Shown in pieces: positions 1 through 7,050 of a DNA stretch of 11,935 nt. The notes below the pieces were generated by a model. The model saw only the letters and a program-made list of their open reading frames with translations. It searched no databases and was not told the origin of the DNA. Numbering within the stretch: the first letter of the stretch is position 1; the number at the start of each line of letters is the position of its first letter. Origin of the DNA: Granulicella sp. UBA5172. GTDB lineage: Bacteria; Acidobacteriota; Terriglobia; Terriglobales; Acidobacteriaceae. The position numbers were made by a program, and so were the translations under genes. Location of the stretch: NCBI GenBank assembly GCA_002413385.1, contig DHWW01000080.1, forward strand, positions 21,465 to 33,399, in the 5' to 3' direction.

Positions 1-947
<947 letters not shown>

Positions 948-994
948 TCAGCGACGAACTGCGGCGAAGCCGCCTCTCGCCGTCGGCGCAGGAC

Positions 995-1294
995 CTACTT
1001 TTTGAGGATGCCGAGGACTTCTTCTTCGCGCATGATGAGGAACTCCTCGCCATCGAGCTTGATCTCTTGGCCGCCGTACTTGCCGAAGAGGATGGTGTCG
1101 CCCGCTTTGACGTCGAGCGGGAAGACCTTGCCTTCGTCGTTGGACTTACCCTTGCCGACCGAGATGACCTCGCCCTGCTGTGGCTTTTCTTTGGCCGAGT
1201 CGGGGATGATGATGCCGCCACGGATGCTTTCGCCCTCTTCGAGGCGGCGAACCAGAATGCGATCGTGCAACGGCGTAAATGAAGTGGCTGCCAT
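995..1294 (-). CDS. groES: Co-chaperonin GroES (10 kDa)
   Basis: Heptameric lid of the GroEL cage in the cytoplasm. The 99-residue product has the normal family length. It opens with a short MAATSF extension, then [10 protein letters not shown] (8-17). The mobile loop that docks on GroEL spans about 18-33, with the conserved GGIIIP (26-31). [26 protein letters not shown] closes the barrel in two segments (72-83 and 84-97). The ATG at 1292-1294 has a strong AAGGAG ribosome site (complement of 1305-1310) ten bases upstream. It is the first gene of the groES-groEL operon. The 5' leader carries a CIRCE operator and a promoter, so heat induction by release of HrcA is the expected control. Nothing in the protein looks abnormal. 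Confidence 0.98.
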   Translation of the reverse strand: MAATSFTPLHDRILVRRLEEGESIRGGIIIPDSAKEKPQQGEVISVGKGKSNDEGKVFPLDVKAGDTILFGKYGGQEIKLDGEEFLIMREEEVLGILKK

Positions 1295-1388
1295 GTTGAT
1301 GCTTCTCCTTGGAAATCTGTTCGGATTTTGCTGTTTTGAGAGACCGCAAGACGTTCCTCGCCGAGCGAAGATCTGCTTGCAGGGATCT

Positions 1389-1415
1389 TTGGCACTCTCT
1401 CCTGCCGACTGCTAA
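1389..1415 (-). promoter_or_regulatory. CIRCE operator (HrcA binding site) of groESL
   Basis: The plus strand reads TTGGCACTC, nine bases, GACTGCTAA. The known CIRCE consensus is TTAGCACTC-N9-GAGTGCTAA, so each arm has one mismatch and the nine-base spacer is exact. The element overlaps the end of the -10 box and covers the expected transcription start, a typical position for HrcA repression. hrcA itself is not in the window. Confidence 0.9.
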
Positions 1416-1442
1416 TGTAGGCCTTTTGGGTCTGGGAGTCAA
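1414..1442 (-). promoter_or_regulatory. Sigma-70-like promoter of groESL
   Basis: On the minus strand, TTGACT (complement of 1437-1442) matches the -35 consensus in five of six positions. After a spacer of exactly 17 bp comes TACATT (complement of 1414-1419), a four-of-six -10 box. Transcription would start inside the CIRCE element. It lies about 120 bp before the groES start, leaving a long 5' leader. Confidence 0.75.
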
Positions 1443-1459
1443 TAAGAGAAGGATGAAAT

Positions 1460-1478
1460 ATGAGTAAAAATCACTCAT
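1460..1478. repeat. Inverted repeat ATGAGT-N7-ACTCAT upstream of the groESL promoter
   Basis: Two perfect six-base arms are separated by seven bases in an AT-rich patch, 17 bp upstream of the groESL -35 box and about 70 bp before the divergent secreted-protein gene. The size and symmetry suit a dimeric regulator. I recognise no named operator in it, and six-base arms can arise by chance. Confidence 0.4.
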
Positions 1479-1534
1479 GTTTTATTGATTGCCTGCGCCC
1501 GCGGCAAAAAGAGCCAAAACCATCTCGTCCGCGT

Positions 1535-1540
1535 TAGAAT
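1535..1540 (+). promoter_or_regulatory. Possible -10 box (TAGAAT) seven bases before the start of the secreted-protein gene
   Basis: TAGAAT matches five of six -10 positions and ends seven bases before the ATG at 1548. Transcription from it would begin at or just before the start codon, giving a leaderless message. This fits the lack of a good ribosome site (only CAGG at 1541-1544, too close). No convincing -35 box is seen, so support is modest. Confidence 0.35.
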
Positions 1541-1547
1541 CAGGCTT

Positions 1548-2082
1548 ATGAAGCAGGTTTTCAGAAACTCATGGATGGGCTGGGCCGCAGGCCTGGCTAT
1601 GGCGCTCGCGATGGTATCGGCTGCAGGAGCCCAGAGGGACGATCATGGTCGCAAGTGGAAGCCGCTCCCGCCCTACGGCGCACATCGTTGTGACGGTGGT
1701 AAAAGGATTCAATGGCAAGCCTATGCCGAACGCCGCCGTGGTCTTCCATGCGGTGCGCGACGGGAAGGACGACGGCAACCTTGAGGTCAAGACCGATCCT
1801 GAAGGCAAGGCCACGATCGACGTGATTGAGGTTGGAAGCCATCTTTCGATCCAGGTCATTGCGAGCGGATTTGCGACTTCCGCGCAGGAGTTGGATATCG
1901 ATGGACCAAGCAAAGCACTTGAGGTCAAGATGATTCGGCCACGCGCGCAGGTATCCGTCTACGAAGACAACGCCGGCAGGCCCTCACAGATGAAGCCGGG
2001 TGTGCAAGATCATGTGGTGACACCGACGCCTCAGGCGGCGGCGTCCACGCCGGTGCCAGCCCAGGCAGGCTCACCGCAGTGA
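1548..2082 (+). CDS. Secreted carboxypeptidase-regulatory-like beta-sandwich protein, split by a +1 frameshift
   Basis: Two frames together make one sensible protein of about 177 residues. The frame from ATG 1548 encodes a signal peptide (MKQVFRNSWMGW, hydrophobic core at about 11-25, AGA/Q cleavage site near 28). It then continues to KWKPLPP before decaying into an arginine-rich shadow that stops at 1784. The frame one base later, usable from 1675, starts TAHIVVTVVKGFNGKPMPNA and runs through a beta-rich domain resembling CarboxypepD_reg folds (NLEVKTDPEGKATIDVIEVG). It ends in a Pro/Ala-rich tail. The switch point is near CCC-TAC at 1671-1676. Three explanations fit: an extra base in the assembly, a true broken gene, or +1 slippage. 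An ATG at 1645 would give a 145-residue form without a signal peptide, which I think less likely. The function is unknown. Its stop overlaps the next gene's start. Confidence 0.7.
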
Positions 2083-2840
2083 GTGAAGAAAGACGGTTGG
2101 AGACGCGTCTGCTGGCGCGCCCGCTGGAAGGAAAGCGTGCGCTTGTTACCGGCGGAGCCAAGCGGATTGGACGAACTCTGGCGATGGCGCTCGCTGAGGC
2201 CGGTGCCGATGTTGCCATCACGTATCGCGGGTCTGAGGCTGAGGCACTGGCGACCGTAACGGAGCTGCAATCGTTTGGCGTGCGGGCTCTGGCGTCGCAT
2301 TGTGATGTCCGTGAGGAGTCGAGTGTCGATGCAGCGGTGGCTGCGGTTGTTGACGCCCTTGGTGGGCTCGATTTGCTGGTGAACAATGCAGGCGCGTTTG
2401 AGACGAAGGCGCTCGAGACGATCAGCGTCGCAGAGTGGGACGCGATGTTCGAGGTCAACACGCGCGGTCCGTTTTTGATGGCCAGGGCAGCGCATCCGCA
2501 CTTGAAGGCTGTGCATGGCCGGATTGTGAATATCGGCTCGCTGGGAGGCCTGCAACCATGGGCGACGCATGCGCACTACTGTACCTCGAAGGCGGCTCTG
2601 CACATGCTCTCGCATACGATGGCCAAGTCGTGGGCGCCAGAGATCAGCGTGAACTGCGTGGCGCCGGGGATGATTGTGATGGGCGAAGTGAATCCAGCCT
2701 ATGAGCAGTTTGCGCGGAACACACCGATGCAGCGCAATGGCCGGGCGGAGGACGTTGCGGCGGCAGTATTATTCTTCGCCACCGGGCCGCATTTCATCAC
2801 GGGACAGCTACTGGCCGTGGATGGCGGACTGGGTCTGTAA
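2079..2840 (+). CDS. Short-chain dehydrogenase/reductase (SDR), FabG/FolM-like
   Basis: A cytoplasmic NAD(P)H-dependent oxidoreductase of the classical SDR family; the substrate cannot be read from sequence. The 253 residues show the Rossmann glycine motif TGGAKRIG (24-31), NNAG (102-105), the active-site Asn in FEVNTRG (N127), the catalytic Ser in NIGSLGG (S154), and YCTSK (Y167, K171). The VAPG motif follows near 194-197, and the C-terminus ITGQLLAVDGG is typical. Basic residues in the glycine motif and R50 at the end of strand two suggest a preference for NADPH (inference). The GTG at 2079 overlaps the TGA of the preceding gene (GTGA), implying translational coupling; a TTG at 2097 is an alternative start. 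FolM-type pteridine reductase or 3-oxoacyl-ACP reductase are the nearest remembered relatives. Confidence 0.93.
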   Translation: MSEERRLETRLLARPLEGKRALVTGGAKRIGRTLAMALAEAGADVAITYRGSEAEALATVTELQSFGVRALASHCDVREESSVDAAVAAVVDALGGLDLLVNNAGAFETKALETISVAEWDAMFEVNTRGPFLMARAAHPHLKAVHGRIVNIGSLGGLQPWATHAHYCTSKAALHMLSHTMAKSWAPEISVNCVAPGMIVMGEVNPAYEQFARNTPMQRNGRAEDVAAAVLFFATGPHFITGQLLAVDGGLGL

Positions 2841-2858
2841 GGGCTGGGCGCAGGCGCA

Positions 2859-2889
2859 GTTCACCGTTGTGGTGATCTTGTTGGTGAAC
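2859..2889. terminator. Inverted repeat between convergent genes, possible weak bidirectional terminator
   Basis: GTTCACC (2859-2865) and GGTGAAC (2883-2889) are perfect seven-base arms around 17 bases. The left arm can instead pair TCACC with GGTGA (2871-2875) in a tighter hairpin. It lies in the 57-bp gap between the convergent SDR and phosphatase genes. Only a poor T-rich stretch (TCTTGTT) follows, so intrinsic termination would be inefficient. Confidence 0.3.
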
Positions 2890-2897
2890 CTGGCGCT

Positions 2898-3692
2898 CTA
2901 TTTCCAGAAGATCTGCCACCAGCGCCGGTGCAGATCAGGATCGTCCTGGTAGATGTGGAGAGGCTCATCCTGCTCGGGGAGCGTCCGCCCTTCGAAGACG
3001 GCCAGGGGGTTGGAGGTGCAGAGGCGATCGGCATAGTCGACGCCATATTTTTTTGCTACCAGATCGCGGGCAGCGCTCATGCGAGGAGGCCGCGATTCAG
3101 TATTGTGAGCATCGGTGGCAAGGAAGTGGACCCAGCGGTCAGCGAGCATGGTGTGCGCCATCCGCTCTGCGGAACGCCCCATCTGGCCGACAACGGAGCT
3201 GGTCGTGATCTGGGTGAGCAGCCCAATGCGCATCCAGTCGGCGAGACGTTTGGGATCGCGTTGCAGGGTTGGATTCCGCTCTGGATGGGTGAGGATGGGT
3301 TTCATTCCGGCCAGTCCGAGCTCATAGAAGGCTTCGTCCAACTGCGGGGACAGGCCATAGTCCGGGAGTTCAACCAGGAGATAGTCTCCACCATTCAGCG
3401 TGTACTTGCTGGGGTGCTTGATCGCATCTTGCATGTTGTCGTAGCTGAGGTGGAAGTCGCAGCCGGAGGCAATAGTGAGTGGAATCGCTTCGTTCACGAG
3501 AGCCGAGCGGAGGGCGGCGATTCGGATGGCAATCTGCTCGGGGTCGAAGGTGTAGACGTTGTTGGCGTGGGGTGTAGCCACCACATGGGTGATGCCGTCG
3601 TCGGCTGCAATGCGCGCCATGGCGACCGAGGTCTCGAGGTTGGGAGAGCCGTCGTCCAGGCCGGGTAGCAGGTGGTGGTGAATGTCAACCAT
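2898..3692 (-). CDS. PHP-domain protein-tyrosine phosphatase (CpsB/YwqE type)
   Basis: A manganese-type metallophosphatase that removes phosphate from tyrosine residues of bacterial tyrosine kinases in exopolysaccharide export. The 264 residues carry the PHP metal ligands in order: DIHHHLLPGLDDG (3-15; H5, H7, D13/D14), ATPH (H42), the mid-domain E108 region, LTHPERN (H136), and ATDAHN (D194, H196). The length matches the family, and no signal peptide is present, so it acts in the cytoplasm. The Wzc-like kinase with its tyrosine tail, encoded about 5.6 kb away on the same strand, is the obvious substrate (inference). It is not contiguous with the polysaccharide operon, because a plus-strand response regulator lies between them. 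The start at 3692 leaves no room for residues missing before the first motif, but no good ribosome site precedes it. A TACAAT -10-like box lies at 3714-3719. Confidence 0.92.
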   Translation of the reverse strand: MVDIHHHLLPGLDDGSPNLETSVAMARIAADDGITHVVATPHANNVYTFDPEQIAIRIAALRSALVNEAIPLTIASGCDFHLSYDNMQDAIKHPSKYTLNGGDYLLVELPDYGLSPQLDEAFYELGLAGMKPILTHPERNPTLQRDPKRLADWMRIGLLTQITTSSVVGQMGRSAERMAHTMLADRWVHFLATDAHNTESRPPRMSAARDLVAKKYGVDYADRLCTSNPLAVFEGRTLPEQDEPLHIYQDDPDLHRRWWQIFWK

Positions 3693-3942
3693 TCGAACTA
3701 TGGCAAGAGTACCATTGTACCGGCGGGTGATCGCGGCGGAAGGCTGCGGTGGTCAGGCAACGCGGGCGGACATTCCTGCATCAAACACTGAGATTCACCC
3801 GGTTTCAGATATCGCATCCTTCAATGTGCCGCATACCCGTATGATGGTAGTAGCTCGCATGTGTCCATTGCAGGACAAAATAAGCCGTTAAGCTTTGAGT
3901 CGTTACGTTACGGAAAGCAGTTTCAAGGGATATCTATTCACC

Positions 3943-4323
3943 ATGGCAGAAAAGACAACTACTCAATCGAAGCCCCGCGTTCTGGTCGCTGATGACGAAC
4001 AAGTAATTGCCAATACGCTGGCGATCATACTCAACCAGGCTGGCTTCGAGGCGCGCGCTGTGTACAGCGGGGAAAAGGCGATCGACGAGCTTGCTACGTT
4101 TCACCCTGACATGCTCATCTCCGATGTCATCATGACGGGTATGACGGGAATCGAGGCGGCGATTCTGACGCGCGCTAAGCTCCCGCAGTGCAAGATTCTG
4201 TTGTTCTCCGGCCAGGCCGCTACCGCGGACCTTCTGGAGCGTGCCCGCACCCAGGGCCATGAATTCGAGATCCTGGCCAAGCCTGTACATCCAACGGACC
4301 TTCTGGCAAAGCTTCGAGGCTAG
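3943..4323 (+). CDS. Stand-alone receiver-domain response regulator
   Basis: A single CheY-like receiver of 126 residues with no output domain. It has the acidic pair D17/D18 in LVADDEQ, the phospho-acceptor D61 in LISDVIMTG, the switch Ser S89 in LLFSGQ, and the conserved Lys K113 in LAKPVH. All the key residues are present, so phosphorylation is expected. Output must go through a protein partner, as in Spo0F/CheY-like proteins. I chose ATG 3943 because AAGGGA (3925-3930) lies upstream at 12 bases; an in-frame TTG at 3895 would add 16 unlikely residues. No histidine kinase is in the window. The gene converges on the last polysaccharide gene with only 16 bp between them and is divergent from the phosphatase gene. 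A role in polysaccharide control is suggested only by position. Confidence 0.93.
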   Translation: MAEKTTTQSKPRVLVADDEQVIANTLAIILNQAGFEARAVYSGEKAIDELATFHPDMLISDVIMTGMTGIEAAILTRAKLPQCKILLFSGQAATADLLERARTQGHEFEILAKPVHPTDLLAKLRG

Positions 4324-4339
4324 AGCCAGAGCGATCTTT

Positions 4340-5167
4340 TTAGATTGGCTTGCCGTCGCGTTTTCGGAGCAGTTCCTGGCACTTCACCTCGATCAGGAAC
4401 TCATAAAAGCTGTGCAGTGTGGCATACATCACGCCGGCACGGCCATCGAGTAGAGCGCCGCGTACAAACATCATGTAGCACCATTTGATCAGGGGCCGTA
4501 ATGGAAGTTCATAGAAGATAGCCTTCTGTGCGACCCTGCGCTCATGGAAGTTGCGCGCGAAGAAGGCCTGGTAGAGCGATGCCCCGTGAATCGCATCGCC
4601 GTTCGCCAGCAGTTCAGCCTCTTGGCTGGAATAGGCATTGTGCTTCGCAATCCAATGGCTGATGCCCTTGGAAAACGCAAAGTGGTCGAGAGGCGATTGG
4701 AGTTCCCGGATATCTCCGTCGACTTCGACGATTTCATTCACTTCGCGCTTGTAATGGACGTGTCCGACGCGGAGCAGACGCACATAATAGGGCGTCATCT
4801 GCGCGTGCTTGAGCCACGTCCCCCAGAGAAAATCACGGCGGCGCATACGGAACCCTGAGACACTTGCCGGTGCCGCGGCGACGGCTTGCTGCATCTCGGC
4901 GGAGAGTTCCGCGGTGGGTCGCTCGTCGGCATCCAGAAAGAGTACCCAGGGATGGCGGAAGGGTAGCTGGAGGGCGGCATTGCGCTGTGCGGCATAGTTG
5001 TCAAACCGTCGCGTCGTGACGGTTGCGCCGCGCTGCCGCGCAATTTCCGTGGTGCGATCGGTGCTTTCGGAGTCGAGGATGTGAACGTCGTCGGACCATG
5101 CGACTGAATCAAGGCAGCCGGGAAGGTCCTGCTCTTCATTTCGCGTGAGGATGAGTATGGAGATCAC
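4340..5167 (-). CDS. Family 2 glycosyltransferase (WaaE/KdtX-like)
   Basis: A GT-A fold sugar transferase, probably adding a sugar to the lipid-linked repeat unit at the cytoplasmic face of the inner membrane. The 275 residues begin MISILILTRNEEQDLPGCLD. LDSESTDRT (31-39) and NYAAQRNAAL (57-66) follow, then the metal-binding DXD in LFLDADERP (D79, D81). WaaE-type lipopolysaccharide-core transferases share this layout. The C-terminal part (about 228-265) is rich in aromatic and hydrophobic residues and may lie on the membrane. The GTG start (5165-5167) overlaps the TGA of the upstream acetyltransferase gene (GTGA). AGAGG (complement of 5174-5178) six bases upstream supports it. It is the last gene of the minus-strand polysaccharide operon. 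Donor and acceptor cannot be read from the sequence. Confidence 0.93.
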   Translation of the reverse strand: MISILILTRNEEQDLPGCLDSVAWSDDVHILDSESTDRTTEIARQRGATVTTRRFDNYAAQRNAALQLPFRHPWVLFLDADERPTAELSAEMQQAVAAAPASVSGFRMRRRDFLWGTWLKHAQMTPYYVRLLRVGHVHYKREVNEIVEVDGDIRELQSPLDHFAFSKGISHWIAKHNAYSSQEAELLANGDAIHGASLYQAFFARNFHERRVAQKAIFYELPLRPLIKWCYMMFVRGALLDGRAGVMYATLHSFYEFLIEVKCQELLRKRDGKPI

Positions 5168-5796
5168 GAGTCGCCTCTGATCGGTTCATGCTGTGCATCG
5201 TCCACCGGAATCGTGCGTGATCTCTCTCTCACGGCCACTGCAGGATTGCCGCTATAGACAGTCCAAGGCTTCAGGTCACGCGTCGCAACGGAGGCCAGGC
5301 CGAGTACGGCGCCCTCGGCGACACGGACTCCCGGTGCTACCGAGGCGCGAGCGCAGATCCACGCGTAACGTTCGATGTGTATGCGGTACGCGACGAGAGG
5401 GAAGTCGGGGTGGTTGTAGTCGTGGGTGGCGCCGCACAGGTAGCAATCTTGCGAGAGGATAACGTGGGTGTCGATTTGAATGGGCGCTGGGTTGTAGATC
5501 TCTACGCCGTCGCCCGCAGCGACATGGTCAGCGCAGGTCAGGTTCCACGGTGCCCAGACTTTTGAGGCCGGGTAGAAGTGGCATGCGTCACCGAGCGTCG
5601 CTCCGAACAGGCGAAGAAGACCGGCTCGCCAGGCATGGAATGGTCGTGGTGACAGGCGGTAGAGGAAGAGCCAGCACAGGTTCCAGGCCAGGCGACGGAA
5701 GCGGTTTCCCAAGCTGAACGACGGCCGCGTATAGGCGTCCGCGTGGCCCTCCGCGGAGATATGTTCGTCAGCGCGGTAGTGGGCGTGGCGAGCCAT
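5164..5796 (-). CDS. WcaF-like polysaccharide O-acetyltransferase (left-handed beta-helix)
   Basis: Transfers acetyl from acetyl-CoA to a sugar hydroxyl of the growing exopolysaccharide, in the cytoplasm. The 210 residues match the colanic-acid WcaF/NodL pattern. YTRPSFSLGNRFRRLAWNL (22-40) leads into a hydrophobic WLFLYRLSPRP segment (42-52). VWAPWNL (80-86) follows, with hexapeptide-type repeats across about 66-180. The probable catalytic His is in GATHDYNHPDFP (H125). GNPAV (184-188) closes the helix. A GGAGG site (complement of 5808-5812) lies 11 bases before the ATG. Only three bases separate it from the upstream GT4 stop, and its own stop overlaps the GT2 start, so it is embedded in the operon. 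The exact acceptor sugar is unknown. Confidence 0.92.
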   Translation of the reverse strand: MARHAHYRADEHISAEGHADAYTRPSFSLGNRFRRLAWNLCWLFLYRLSPRPFHAWRAGLLRLFGATLGDACHFYPASKVWAPWNLTCADHVAAGDGVEIYNPAPIQIDTHVILSQDCYLCGATHDYNHPDFPLVAYRIHIERYAWICARASVAPGVRVAEGAVLGLASVATRDLKPWTVYSGNPAVAVRERSRTIPVDDAQHEPIRGDS

Positions 5797-5799
5797 CAG

Positions 5800-6990
5800 T
5801 CAGTTGGCCTCCGGGACGATCGGTGCGGTGGGCTGCGTGCGAAGACGCTCAAACGTGCGAAGGATGAGAGCGCTATTCCTACGCATATCGTAGCGCTTGG
5901 CGAAGGTGGTGAGTGCCTGCTCCTGCATGGTCACTCGCTGGTCTGCGCCCAGTGCAAGCCACCGCTCCAACAGCCGGGTGGTGCCTTCCAGCGTATCGGG
6001 CTCCACGAGACCAGCCCCGCCGGCTGCAATCTCAGGAGCGATGTTGACCTGGTCGGAGATCAGCACAGGGCGTCCGCAGGCCAGGGCTTCGGCGACTGCA
6101 ATACCGAAGTTTTCCTGATGTGACGGGAGGATAAAGGCCTCGCAGGCGGCGAAGGCTCCCCATTTTGTGTCGTCAAGGAGCATCCCCGGCCAATGGACGC
6201 GGTCGCCAACGCCAGCCTGATCCGCAATGGCCTGTAGTTGCTCGCGCCAGTGAGACTTATCAGGACCAGCCATCACGAGATGGAGGTTGGGATGGCGGCC
6301 AGCGACAGCCGCGAAGGCCTCCAGCAATAGATCGCAGCCCTTCTTTGGGTCGATGCGGCCAAGGAACAGCAGGAAACGCTGGCCATCCTTGCCGGAGTGG
6401 AGTTCAGGGCATCGTGAATAAAAGGCTGGGAGAAGTTTTTCAAGCTCTGGCAATTGCGGATCGGCGCCATAGGAGACCACCATCGGGTTCCAGTGCCACA
6501 ACCAGAAGCTTTTCGTCGCGAGGTCGCGCTCAATTTCGGTGGTAAACAATACGCGGTCGGCTGCACGCAGTACCCAGTACTGAACAGATGCCCAGTAGAA
6601 CCACTTCTTGATGTGTTTGAGGGGGTAACGCCGCTTGAAGTAGGGATCAAGCATGCCATGCGTGAAGACCATGTAGCGCCGATGGCCGTAGATGGCCAGC
6701 AACGCCGCGAGGCCGGTGAACTCCCATAGACCGTGAACCAGCACGCCGTCGAAGCGATCACGATTGGCCCTAAGCCAGGGGATGAGCTTTGGAGAATACC
6801 AATGTTTGTGTCTCCCTCCCATGGCATGGATCGGGAACGGAAAGTCGTTGAGAAAGGGCGCATCCGGGCTGTCCAGGGTGACAACCTCGGCCTCATATCC
6901 CGGGGGACGATAGCGGATGATCATCCGAATGGCCTCGGTAGGACCGCCGGCCGCGGGATTGATGGATCCGATAATGTGAAGAATTCTCAT
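5800..6990 (-). CDS. Family 4 glycosyltransferase (GT-B fold), first from the left
   Basis: A retaining nucleotide-sugar transferase acting in repeat-unit assembly at the inner membrane. The 396 residues start with MRILHIIGSINPAAGGPTEA, the N-terminal Rossmann strand and glycine loop. VHGLWEF (85-91) and FTHGMLDPY (109-117) carry likely acceptor-site histidines. The donor domain has LFLGRIDPKKGCDLLLEAF (208-226; R212, K217) and the E-x7-E pair in HQENFGIAVAEALACG (E293, E301). Similar proteins sit in colanic-acid-like clusters next to WcaF acetyltransferases, and here too it directly precedes the acetyltransferase. The upstream gap to the other GT4 gene is 60 bp, the largest in the operon, and no clear ribosome site precedes the ATG at 6990. 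The sugar specificity is not readable. Confidence 0.92.
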   Translation of the reverse strand: MRILHIIGSINPAAGGPTEAIRMIIRYRPPGYEAEVVTLDSPDAPFLNDFPFPIHAMGGRHKHWYSPKLIPWLRANRDRFDGVLVHGLWEFTGLAALLAIYGHRRYMVFTHGMLDPYFKRRYPLKHIKKWFYWASVQYWVLRAADRVLFTTEIERDLATKSFWLWHWNPMVVSYGADPQLPELEKLLPAFYSRCPELHSGKDGQRFLLFLGRIDPKKGCDLLLEAFAAVAGRHPNLHLVMAGPDKSHWREQLQAIADQAGVGDRVHWPGMLLDDTKWGAFAACEAFILPSHQENFGIAVAEALACGRPVLISDQVNIAPEIAAGGAGLVEPDTLEGTTRLLERWLALGADQRVTMQEQALTTFAKRYDMRRNSALILRTFERLRTQPTAPIVPEAN

Positions 6991-7050
6991 GTTGAATCAG
7001 TTGCGACGTACTTGTGGTCCAGCAAAAACAGGGGCGCAAGTCTGAGGCTA

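Noticed and set aside
1645..2082. A separate cytoplasmic protein starting at the ATG at 1645
   Set aside because: Its first ten residues (MVASGSRSRP) look like out-of-frame reading of the KWKPLPP region, and the signal peptide in the other frame joins better at 1671-1676.
2928..3668. Plus-strand open frame of 246 codons opposite the phosphatase gene
   Set aside because: The minus-strand frame carries all PHP metal-ligand motifs, while the plus-strand product has no recognisable motif and runs opposite it over its full length.
3820..3845. Promoter for the response regulator (TATGAT at 3840-3845)
   Set aside because: The -10 match is good, but no -35 box occurs at an acceptable distance and it lies about 100 bp from the gene, so support is too weak.
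3895..3942. N-terminal extension of the response regulator from TTG at 3895
   Set aside because: The added 16 residues do not resemble a receiver N-terminus, and ATG 3943 has an AAGGGA site upstream.
4310..4360. Intrinsic terminator between the response regulator and the GT2 gene (GGCTAGAGCC and a TTTTT run)
   Set aside because: The stem is only three to four pairs and the T run is nine bases further on, so it does not make a convincing terminator.
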